From Bemisia tabaci (Eukaryota > Arthropoda > Insecta > Hemiptera > Aleyrodidae), in contig NC_092796.1 of NCBI RefSeq assembly GCF_918797505.1, positions 60,356,851 through 60,420,850 of the forward strand: 64,000 nucleotides of DNA, written 5' to 3'. Every line of letters starts with the position of its first letter. Position 1 is the stretch's first letter. The position numbers were made by a program, and so were the translations under genes. This document shows, piece after piece, positions 26,879 to 38,800 of the stretch. The notes under the pieces are model-generated. The model saw only the letters and a program-made list of their open reading frames with translations. It made no database searches and was not told the origin of the DNA.

Positions 26879-29800
26879 GAATCGGCGACGAGCAAAGAAC
26901 TCATTGGGGCTGTCGCGGAAATCGTAACATTCTATCGAAACGTGACAACGGTAGTCTGTCATTCGCAGCCATTTCTTTTTGACTAGAGCGCTGATTCTGT
27001 CTGATTATTTTTTCTTGCCAAAAACAAAAAAGTAGACTGAAAAGTAGGCAGACAGAGATAAAACGAGAAAAACGAGTTTGCATCTCATGATGACTGACAG
27101 ATTTTGACTGATTAATGCAGACTTAATGAGATAATTCGGGGGTAAAAGATTTGAGCCGAGGAGAGAAATCAAAAAGAGATTAAGAGAGATCTCCGCAAAT
27201 TAATTGAGAGAAACAAAACGAGTGAAACTGGCAAAATAGAGTTAAAATATGTCAAATTCTAACGGCGTTACTCCAGCAATAAAGGATGTAAATGCAGGCG
27301 AATTAAAAGACAACGAGAATGAAATGTCACCTTCAAAATTTACGGTGTCGAAATTGTGTTCTATACGTAAATGGGGTCCCATTTTCATTTATTTTAACGC
27401 GTTATAACTTTGTCAGTTTTTTTTTTTTACCGAAAAAAGCTGATTTTGCTCCAGTGTTGAGGAAAATAAGACCTTTCAATCATAGCAAAGATAAGGCCGC
27501 TGGAAGTTTCAGCTCAGTACCAGGACTTTTGAGACGTACCATCCGAGGGGCGGGGGGGGGGGTTGCAAACTTATAGGGGCTTGTACCACAAAAATCTGGC
27601 ATCTGGCCTAGAGTCGCTATCGGAGGCACCATAGTCGAATGCATTTTATAAAAAAAAAAAAACTTGCAGCATACAAGCCATTCTTTAAATTATATGTTCA
27701 ATACGACTGCTATCATCAAATTGTTGTGTTTTGATTGATGTAAGATGAAAATATGGCCAAAGGAGATGATATGATTGAAGTGGATACAGTAAAGTGCAAT
27801 TTCATTGGATAGAATTTGAGAGTAAAAAGAGAAATGCGAAATGCACTGTTCGAAGAAACGAAACGTATTAGAGAGGCTACCGACCGAAAAAGATAAACAA
27901 ACCGGGAACCACGGCAAGCACGACAAATACAACAATTTCAGGACAGTCGGATTCAATTATTCATCAAACTACCATCGAACTGCGAACACATTTGTTACGA
28001 CGGCACACTCGCGTTAAATATGTAAGAGGTTAGGAGCTCCACAAACGAAAAATCGACACGAAATTGAACTTGAGCGAGAAGCCCGAAACCGTCAAGATTC
28101 GGTAAACCGCGACAACTTCCAACTTTCCGGTGGCGCGGCTTGCGTTTCTCAAGGTGGTGCTTCCTAAAGCTGCCGCGTGCCGCGCCACTTAACGAGCAGC
28201 ATCCCGTCACGAACACGTTGCCGCTCCGCGCAGTCGCTTCTCCTTACAGATACTTCTCTCATATATGCCGTGCCAAGGATAAATAGCATATGAACATTCG
28301 AATGTTGCCATATTTCCTCCGAGAAAAAGTTTATTTTCGAGGAGACTATTTGAATATTTTTTCTTGAAATTTTCGGACAGTTTAGATCCGATGGCGAGTA
28401 AAATTCTCTGAAAAATTGGAGGAATAATATCCACAGATTTCCAACACGATTCAAATTTTATCAAAGGACATTTGGCAACGTCTGAAGGCTCGTAAGGCGT
28501 TCTTCCTCAGCATGGCAGGAAAGGAGAGGGACTATAGCTAAGCCACTAGCCCCTGTAAAACCCCTGTTGCACGATTTATTTCTCTTCAGTTCTGAAGTGT
28601 AAAATACGACAGAAATAAATAAATTACCGAGAGAAGGGGGGAGGGGATGGGGTCGTTAAAATTTCAGATATAGATATTGAGGATACTGTCTTAAAATGAC
28701 GAGTGCACTTTGAAAAAAACTGACTTGATTTCAAAAGAAATATTCTTCGAGTTTGCGGCCAGAAAAATTGCCTCTTGAATCAAAAGAACACATTTTTATA
28801 TTAAGCGAAAAGTTGCTTGTATCGAGGAGGGACTTGTTTGATTCCAGTGTTTAGAATATTTTTACTGAATTAGGACACTCTTTTCGGAGGTACTATGGCA
28901 TTATGTAAATGGAATGCAAAACTATTGAATTCACACGGGAATATTGCAACGTCGAAATGCAACTTGTCACGTTGTCACTGTGCGAGCAATTGAACTCTTT
29001 GAAGGCTTCACTAGCTAATAGCAATGTGATTAGGCCGATCGGTAAACTCACGAGCAAAACACGTTTCGACTGGGAACATTTTACTTGAAAAATGTAGACA
29101 CACTGACCGAGAGCTTTGTGTTCCGATCTTTTACGACCTTTTTTTATTGATGCTATGAGATGCTTATTCTAGTGAGATAAGAAGTAAATTATGAGGCAAT
29201 TCTCTCAGTTCATCCAAAAATTTAGGGAGATTACAAATAAAAGACAAAAACATAGAGGACCGATGAAAAAAAAATCATTCTGGGGCATTGACTGATGGTT
29301 GGAGTGCGTATTTAATAGATTAAGTGACAGTTCCTGTCTAATCGGCAACAGTGATTGGTGTCTGAATGCTTAGTATTCATTGGGGATCGTCGCGTCGATG
29401 ACCGACGATGAATCCCGATGAGTACAACTTCCTCCGCTTTTCTGAGAACGGTGCTTATGGTAGATGGTGGTTGGTGGAACACGAAAAAATACGCAGTCGA
29501 CTGATTGAAGACGTCATCGATTGATCGACGAAGATCGCTCAGGAAGAAATCATATCGACGGTGTAAGTTGACAATCACATAACTCGTTTGCGGTGTTTGA
29601 AAATCTCCGCCTCTATGTTATGTTTTTAAAGGAGAACAAACTGATATCATTCCTTGAAGTTTTTGCAGAATTTTCTTTGCACAGAGAAGAAAAATCACGG
29701 CAGTCTGAAAGAATTGCCGTTGAGTAGTTTTCCGTTTAAAAAAAGAAAGTATGACAGGAAGTCTGCGACGTCGCAAACCGAGTTACGTAATTGCCGACTT

Positions 29801-32800
29801 ACACCGTCGATATGACGTTGGTAAACTGAACGTGCTAAGGTAACTTTAATAGACTGATTTAGAGGCTACGACATGGTTCAAAGGCAAATAAACCCATAAC
29901 CTTGCTTCTCATTCGGGGCCCTTTGTGTCATGGTGGTAAAATTCGTTCAAGTGTTTCTCGCAATCGAAATTTTCGTGTTTAGTGAGTCCTGAATTAATTT
30001 ATGACCGTTCAATGACTAAATTTTAATACAATAACACAATTAACTCATGAAGAATTCGTACATGTGGTTATGTTAGTTTGTTTTGGTTTGAACCATGAGT
30101 TCGATATTATAGCGAATGACGTAGTCACTAAATCGGTCTATAAACGAGAAATTGTATTATATTTCCTGCGAAAGAACCTTACCTTGTGGTTGAGGTCGAG
30201 AACATCCTCCTCAAGGGACACGTCCGAGTATACATCGTCACCCGTGTCACATGTTGAGCTTCGGCCAGAGGAGTTGAAACTCGAGCTGCGGTATAATTGA
30301 CTGGAAAAAAGAAAACGGGGGGAAAACAAGTTAGACTGAGTCTGAGGAGAAATGAGATACGGCTAGGTTTACTGACAAAATGATTTACGTCTTTTGCGCT
30401 AGAACCCACAGTTCCGCGCGGCCACTCACTGGAAAAAACACATTGGATCTAGAGTCAGACTCTTAAAACATCGACAAGAAAAAGTACTCTTGATTCAATC
30501 AGAATCTAGCTAAATCAAGAACCAGCATCTTAATTAAGCGGATTTCGTTTGATTCAAGCATAATCCGATTGAATTAAGAGTATTTTCTGTCAATGTTTCA
30601 AGAGTCGAACTCTAGATCCAAGTGTTTTTTTTTTTGCCAGGCTTGTAATAAATAAGCACTTCTAGACAGCGACTGAGGATCGTCTGACGTTGGTTCAGGA
30701 TTGAAAGTAAATGCAAGATAGAATCAAGATGTCGCAGTCTAAAAGTGCGTAAACTTATTTGGCGTGGACTTAAACTGATTGTGAGTGAAGAGATCACCTC
30801 AATTGGCTTTACTCAAACTTCAATTGGATCTGAGTCAACACGAGCGTTGGGTAAGTTTTGAGTAATTTAGAGTATAGTTTACTGATTTCGTGTGAAAAAA
30901 GGGAGAAAAGCAATAATAAACTAAAATCGATGACGGGTTAAAATTTTAACACAGACCGGTTGACATGAGCTAACAAGGAAATTAAACCTAGAGGTGGTTC
31001 ATCGTGTACTGTGAGCAAAATCTTCCTTATTGACCGAAACTTGCTGCTTCGGAAGATTCGACCTTTTAAGGGCCGCTTCTACCACCTCCAGTTATATTTA
31101 AGCAGGTGGCGAAATGGTGCTGGGTCCACACCATTTCGCGGGGAAAACAAAGCCAAAAAGTTCCAAGAATTTCAATTAGAGTCAAACATTTTTGAGCTCT
31201 AATGAGTGCCAGTACAAGACTGAGAGGGGGGGGGGGTAGTGTTGCAGCTTAGGCAGCTTGGTTATATTTAACCTCTTGTCAAGTGCTAAGTTCAAATACT
31301 TTCCACGGGAAACTTGAAGCTGTTACATTTCTTTTCTGGGTTAAAATAACATATTTGGCTTACTTTTAAACTAAAAAACAACCTTCCGTTAAAATTTGAC
31401 ATGTACTTAGAGTGCCTGTCAAATTTACCCAGAAAATACAAGGTGGCAAGAGGTGACGATGGAACCGGGCCTGAGGGAACAGGGGAGAACCTGTGTCCGT
31501 GGAATCTAGTTGCTGTAGTGCAAAATGCATGCAAATGCTTTGAAGGCGCTTTTTATGAGCCGAGCGATTGAAGCTACGCTACGACGCGAGCGACGCAACG
31601 AGAAGAAACGTATGTGTGTAGTAGTGTAATGACAGGGTCAGCGAGGGCGATGGAGAGGGGGGTGGGGGGAGGCGATTGGATTGCACGGGGGGATCAAGCA
31701 CGAGATGCGTCAAGCATGGCGATTTTACCACATCAATTTTGTAATAATGTGTAACCTCGATACACAGTGGGGACACGGGACGAGTCAAAGCATACGGTAT
31801 CGACCGCTCCACGGACTCGGCCTTATACTTTTAGACTGAAACACATACTCGCCAGTCGCCATAGAGTTCTCCCTCCTCTAGCGCTCACCAATCGGCCAGC
31901 CTTATGGCTGATGACAAAATTATTCATTTCGAAGCTTTATGACTCACGTTCTGAAAATGGGAGCTAAAAATGGAAGTCGTCAGTTCTGGCTCATCAATCG
32001 TATCCCCCCCCCCCTTCCTTAAAAAAAATAAATAAATAAATAATTTAGCCAAAAGTGTGCCTAATTTGTACACACTGTTCAGAAAAACTGACAACTGCAC
32101 TAAAAGAAGGGGAAGGTGCATTTGATTTAACGGATATATTCGTGAATTTGCGGTCAGTAAAATTTTAATCGACCTCTTCATGATATTAGCATATTTGGAT
32201 CGCATTTAGTAGAAAGGGATCAAGCCACATCAGCTATTGCCACAATTTAACCGAGCAATTCAATTTTTTACGAGAGAACGTTTATGCGTATTTGTTGAAA
32301 TTTTTGAGGAATTTGCTTCGTACTTAGCAGAAAATTCACTGACATTTGCCACACAAAAGAAAAAGAAAAAAAAATCCACACAATCGTTTACGGTTAAAAA
32401 ATTAAATTGCCCGATTAAAGACAACAGCTAATGTCGCTTGGTTTCTTTCTGCTCGACGCGTCATTTCTTTTCCAACGACAAATTAAAACATATTTTTATT
32501 TTTTCCTAGTGTTCTGCGTTACTGGTCCTCATATCCATTGCTAAAAGTTGCACGAACGTGCGATAATTTCAGGCAACATTCTACAACGCACCAAAGACTC
32601 CCATTTTAAGCGTGTGCACTCGGCATAAAGCCTTTATCGCAACAAGAAGGGAGAAGGGGGGGCGTCAGTCTGCTCGGTGAATACGCGGTATCATCCGTAG
32701 CGGGCTTTTTTTCCGGTTATTCTGGGGCGGACGAGGTCGAGGACCGCAGGGGCGATGGCAAAACTGACCCCAAGAAGTACGAATTCCGAAGAGGCCCCCG

Positions 32801-35800
32801 CCATAATTTTGAAATTATTTCATCACACTTGAGAGACGAAAATTTTGGCCTGAATCGATACCAAAGAGTCCGCAATCGCTTATCGATTTCAAAAGGACAC
32901 TAGGAGATGCAGTGCTGCTTCAAGCTTCATACGCTGAAAAGACTGGAGCGCCTTCAATTTTTAGCACGCAACCAGAACGTCCATAGAGCACGAATAGTTG
33001 CATCAAGGCGTTATTACCGATATCATCGTTCCATGCTCAGTAATCATACTGAGGCGTAGAGGAAAAACGCCGTATGAACACTCGAGCGTTGCCAAATTTC
33101 CTCCGATTAAATAAGAATTTACTTGAAAACTTGTTAGCTCTTATTCAATTTGTAGAGAATTTTCCGCCGTATTCAATCCAGTGATTGCGAAAATTACAAG
33201 AAAGAATTTCCTAACTTTCTTTTAAAAAAATGTTTTGCCGTTCGGCACCGTCTGAATTTTCAAACGACATTTTTCCGCCTCGGCAAACTTACTTTAGCAA
33301 CAGCCAAGCCTAGCACTGGTGATCTGTAACATCCTGTGCAAAACTTTGCAATGCTGTATCATGACTGATTGCTCGATCGCAATGTCAACAACAGTCTAAA
33401 TCCCCGAACAACATCAACTGATGAAATTGGGCACCGGGATAAAAAAAAAAGATCAATTAAAGTTATATTTCATGATTTTTTCGTCGGCAAATTTCCTGAC
33501 TTTCCCGATTTTTCCATGCCTATTATTGATTTTTCCTGACTCCAAAGTTTTCTAATTCTCTGATTTTCGAAAAAAATTTCCACTTTGTTTTTTAAAATGT
33601 ACGCTTTATGTGTATAATTTACTTACGCTTTATATAATGTAAAACTTTCGCTAAATTTTAGAAAAATTTCCTTGTTTGGGGATCAAAATATCAGTGACTG
33701 GGTAAAAGATGTCAAGTCTTAAAAATGACCAGGAAGGGTAAGTAGCTGGAAGATCAGTGATATGTTTTAGTGATTAGTAGATGTGTCAGAAATTCCATGA
33801 CTTTCCTCACGAATTCCCCGACTTTTCCCGGCCGTCGCGAATTTTTTATGCCTTTCCCTGATTTCCCCGGTTTTACAGATCGCCGGCAACCCTGTTTTTG
33901 TAACCGAACAACTTTGAAATATTAACATTTTAACAATAAAAATGCAAACTTTGCAATGTTGTATTGCCAAAGCGAGCTTTGAACTCAAGCTGAAACATTT
34001 CCTGGAGGATTGTTCCATCACTTGATTTTGTTGGAGGCAGAATTGGACGAAATCTCCGCGTTTCCAAAAAAAGTAGGACAAAGCTTTTTAAAAATGCGAG
34101 ATACGTGAGACGCGAACCGTGTATCCCTGGGTATAATCGAGACATTATTTGGTGATGCGATTTTCATGTCATTTTACCAAGAAAAATTCCACACAAATGG
34201 ACCGAGTTCATCAGAAAGGAACTAACCTACATTTTCGAAAAAATTGAGTTAAGAATGTTCTTGAGCTCCTCTAGTTGTATATTTTCCTCTGCCAAAAATT
34301 AAAAGTGGAAAAAATATTAGTTTGTGAAAAGAGGAGTTAAAGTTTACTTTCTACATTGAGTCTTATGGAGGAATAAAACTTCAAACCTTTTTTTTTCAGT
34401 TTCAACTTGATGTGGGTTGGTTCCTTTCTGATAAACTAGGTCCAAATATTTGCAAGTCCTGTGTGCAAAACATCCCTTTCTTGATTTAGTTGACCAAGTG
34501 ATACAAAAATATGGATACAGAGTTGTAGTTTTACTGAACTTAAAAAGAAAGAGAAAAAAATGATAAATAGAAGAAAACTTGCAGCTCAGAAACGGTATGC
34601 GTTCCAGTGCACGGCCGTGTTTCGCGACGTCGACGTTTGGAGGACGTGCGACACGACGTGCGGGCTAAAGAGGATGGGAACGCTAAGACGACAATGACGA
34701 CGGCGTAACCGGATGAATCATCGAACGAAAAACGCTGAAAAATGCCAAGAATCCGAGTGCGACCACCACTCGCATCACGATGCCGAAAGAATAAAGAAAG
34801 GACGAAAAAGTAAAACTACATTCATCTTACTTTTCCGCGATACGAGCCCCCTGTACACGATGTCCGACGAGGAAAATTCACCATTCACTTTCCCGAAGAG
34901 GCGGCCCCACTCGCTCGTGAATATCAATTGCTTTCACACCGCCGACTTCCGCCGATGTTGTTCGGATAAACTTGACAACTTCATTTCATTGGAATGAATA
35001 GTGAAGAATGAACTGCAACATTCCGATGGTGCCACAGGATTTTAATCCTTCCTATATTAATCGGAGCAGCTTCATGACTACAACCGTGCTGCGTTAGGAA
35101 TTCTCGAATGTCCATAAAACATTCTCGGCATTTAAGGAGCATTCTTTCCTCTTCTCTAATTGTTTGGCTCTTGTAGTAGGGCTAGACAGAGAGTGGGACA
35201 CAATGAAAAGGGCCAAAATCAGAGCCCATTGATAGATTCTTGTTTCGGTTGGCTTGGAGACTTAAACGCATGTTAAAGAACGTAGAAACAACATTTATAG
35301 TTATTAGGTTCTTGTTTGGCAATAAGAACGCAATGAGTTAGTTCTGCTAGTCACAGAATCGTGTTTTGATGTTTCATTCTTGTAGATGAGCTAAAAATAT
35401 TAAGATCTATTCAAGCAGCAACTTTCTACGTTCAATATTAACCAAGATTTCGCTTCATGAAAAACTCGGTTTTTGACGTCATCCATTGCGGTAGTGACAC
35501 CCTTGGTTTCTTCCACCATGGTTTTGTCCGTGTTTTAAGTTGAACAACCAATGCATATGTGTACATTACTGATTGATGAATCCAAGGTGAAAGAAACCAA
35601 GGGTGTCAGTGTCGCGGTGGATGACGTTAAAAACCGAGTTTTTCAAAGCGCGATGTCTCGGTTAATATTGAACGTAGAAAGTTGCTGTTCGGGCAGATTT
35701 TATTATTTTTAGGCGATCTGCAAGAATCAAACACCAAATCACAATTCTGGGACCAGTGCAACTGACCCATTAAAGAGGGCCATTAAATCACGGACCCTTG

Positions 35801-38800
35801 ATCGATTGTGTTTGGGATGGCTTGGAGACTCGAACGCAAGATACGAAACATAGAGACGAAATTGTCTTTATTCGCTTCTTTTTAAGCCTAGAAAGCGAAA
35901 GGAACGGAATGAAAAAAGGCCAAAATCGGGGACCATTGATTGACTTTTGTTCGGGTTAGCTTGAACGCACGATAAGCAAAGTAGGAAAAAAAAACAGAAC
36001 AGAATCGTGAAAATTCACAAGACATCCAATGTACCGTTCCTCTGAAAATAGGGAGGGGAGATGAACCGAGGTACCTTCATAATACAATTGTTTTAAAAGA
36101 TATACCATAATAATGAACAAGCAACCAGTAAGTTGACAGACAGCTATATGAAGAAAAAAAGTGTCACAAGTTAGCGTAGCACTTTGTTAAACGAAAAGAG
36201 TCAGAAGTTAGCGCAGCATTTTGTTAAATAAATGGGCAAGCTGAAGCTAAGATCCGGTGATAATTGTTGGTTTTCAATTGTTGGTTTTCTATGTATGTAC
36301 CTAAAGTGTGAAAAAACTTTGAATGCTTACCTTGCTAAGGCATTTGAGCTAAGACGCTTCCCGGACCTGAAACAGAGAATACACAATATTGAGTGACATT
36401 AAACCGTAAAACAATGATCAAATTGGAGTGAAAATAATAATAAAAAAAAAAAACAAGTTCACTCAACTTAAAAAAAGTAAGGACCCTTACTACTGCCCGA
36501 GAGTTACTCTCTTAAGTCAGAAGCGCATACTTAGGGACTAGGAAGGAAATAAACTTGATTTTGGTTTTGACAGTGCTGGGCTTAATAGCTCATATTGCAT
36601 ACCAACCTGGCCGCGATGAAGGAAGGAGCACTAGATCTCACAATTCCTTTCGAGTTAATTTATTACCACCCATTAGAACTAGGAACGGTTGACTCAAAGG
36701 CGAGCTTTCGTCTTAAAAGAGGGATAAAAGAAAGCCTTACAACAATTCTGCCGGGCTACAGGAAAAAGTCGTATCAGCATTCGAATGGTGTCATTTCCTC
36801 TCAGAGAATATTCATTTTTGAAGAAAGTTAGTTACGAAAATTTTTCCTTGAACTTTTCACACACTTCAGATTAAATTACACGAGCGAAATCCTCGGAAAA
36901 ATTGGAAGGAAAATGTTCAGAAATGTTCCCGAAAATTCGTGATTTGTCGAAGGAATTTGCCAACGTCTGAGAGCTCATACGGCGTTCTTCCATGGCACGG
37001 CATAATTGAGGAGGCGACGACGGCTGGGGTACAATCGTGAAAGTCGCCGCTAAAATTCGCGAGGGCACACACAAAACGGAAATGTTCATCGCAAACGCGA
37101 GGCGATGGAGGTTTATTGCCACTACGAGGGGGTATAAAATAAACGCATAATTATACGCGTTCGAACGAAACTATGTGTAAATGAACCGAATAAAAAAGAA
37201 CTATGTGCATAAGATTTGCGTGTCTTATAGTTCCTTTTGATTTTATTCATTTGTATATAGTTCCTTCTGGCATAAATACGTCCAAATGTAGCTTATTGTA
37301 AGCACTTTACTGTTCTCCGCTGAAGGAGCGATCAGCTTGGCCGGATATAAACTGTAAGTGATGAAGCTGAGCTGCAACATTCAGGGGAGAAAGAATTAAA
37401 TGTTTCTTATTTTTAGAGAAGGACCGGTTTTAATGTGCACCAATCGGCAAACACGCTAAAAGCATTTCTCTGAGGTGAACAGGATCTGGGCCCACAAAAT
37501 GGGCATGGACCGATACTGTAGAGATCCATCTGTATGCAATTTTAGAATCTTGGTTCTCGTCAGAACTCAGGACTCTAAGTGAAAAAGAGCCTCCAGTCCA
37601 TTCCGACACCAATGATTTTCTTGAGCTCATCACAAAATACACACAATTAAAATTTGTCGGCAGTATCCGGCCGTACTCCGAAAAGCTACGCGGCTAGAGC
37701 CGAAATTCTCGAAGAAGAAAACTGCCGGGGTGTCGATGGTAAACTTGCACAACTCCTGCCAACTTTCGGGCCGGAACTATAAATAGCCAAGGGGTTTGGC
37801 TAAAAAACTAGAAAAGCTTTTATTTTTACAAAACAGTTCCCACTGCGAAGGGCTCCTGCATAGTGCCACTCAAGCGGTGCGTGTACTCGTACTTGTGACG
37901 AAACTGGGTTTTAAGAACTATCTCTGACGCGAGCCGAGAGGATCCGCTCAACATGCCACCACTATGAAAAAAAGGGAGGGGGTAGGAGCGTTAGGTACCC
38001 TTAAAGACCTCTTTTTACCCCTTATATGAGATTGTGAAATTTTACTAGAAGCCGCATTAGTAAGTTACTTTATATCCGACGTCATCATTCTGTATGCAAG
38101 CATGTTATTTTAAGAGCCTCTGTCCTGGTGACCTGGTAAATGCGTTAGGTCGCGACGCCCGCCGGTGACCCGTGACCCTTAACCTTGAGGCATGAGAAGG
38201 GTGTAGCGTGCGGCTTGCAAGTTTAAGTCTGGCTCAACACTCGCCGTGCCAATTTAGCTTGCATGCAGCATAATGCTAATTAACCAGGAATGCAGGATTT
38301 CTGGGATGGGCGTGCGTTCGGTGCTCTAGTTCTACTTCTATACATCTAATGTAGCTACTCAGAACAGCGCAGCGCGAGAGGTCAGCTGATCACACAAAAT
38401 TTTTTCGATATCTGCTACAGCCTACGGCTTCACAATTACACCGCTAAAGCATCGAGACACTCTGCTAGGTCCAAATCGACCTCATTTAATGGATTACACT
38501 GGATCATCTTCGATAGTGGTTCGATGTATTGTTTGGTTCAAAACAATAGAACATAACCACAAACAAAAGTTTACTTCAAGTTACCTCAAGCAAAGGATTT
38601 AAGTTGGAAAAGCTGAAAATGAGAAAATTCCTAATGATTTCACTTTTCAGTGCCATGTTGAACTCATGAGAATCAAAAATCTCACAAAAAAACCCGTTCC
38701 CATAGATTTCGCAATTGACTTTTGAGACTATATTTACACGTTGAACCAGTCGATATCGATACAATCTCACCTGTTTGCTGTATCAAATACGATTTATGGT

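Larger units (their letters stand above)
21241..30182 (-). other. Long nuf intron, repeat-rich
   Basis: Intron of the long isoform between the 30183 exon and the shared coiled-coil exon, upstream of the short-isoform exon. I see no further exon with matched splice sites. It holds a MITE at 24173 and another at 28268, a foldback at 22951, a 947-bp TIR element at 25169 and part of a dispersed repeat at 22360. There is a purine-rich stretch near 23180-23212, a locally GC-rich segment at 23250-23560, and a poly-A run at about 26847-26876. Confidence 0.7.
30301..36330 (-). other. nuf intron between the 36366 and 30300 exons
   Basis: About 6 kb without a supportable exon on the gene strand. It contains a foldback at 30426, dispersed repeats at 31096 and 32910, a MITE at 33054, TIR elements at 32211 and 34212, and a 440-bp foldback at 35333 flanked by direct repeats. 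A CpG-rich patch lies at 34600-34960. Confidence 0.65.

Noticed and set aside
38581..38612. Possible 28-nt minus-strand exon (TTTTCAG ... GAG before GTAAC)
   Set aside because: It has an in-frame TAA in the required phase and belongs to a dispersed repeat also found at 49.9 kb.
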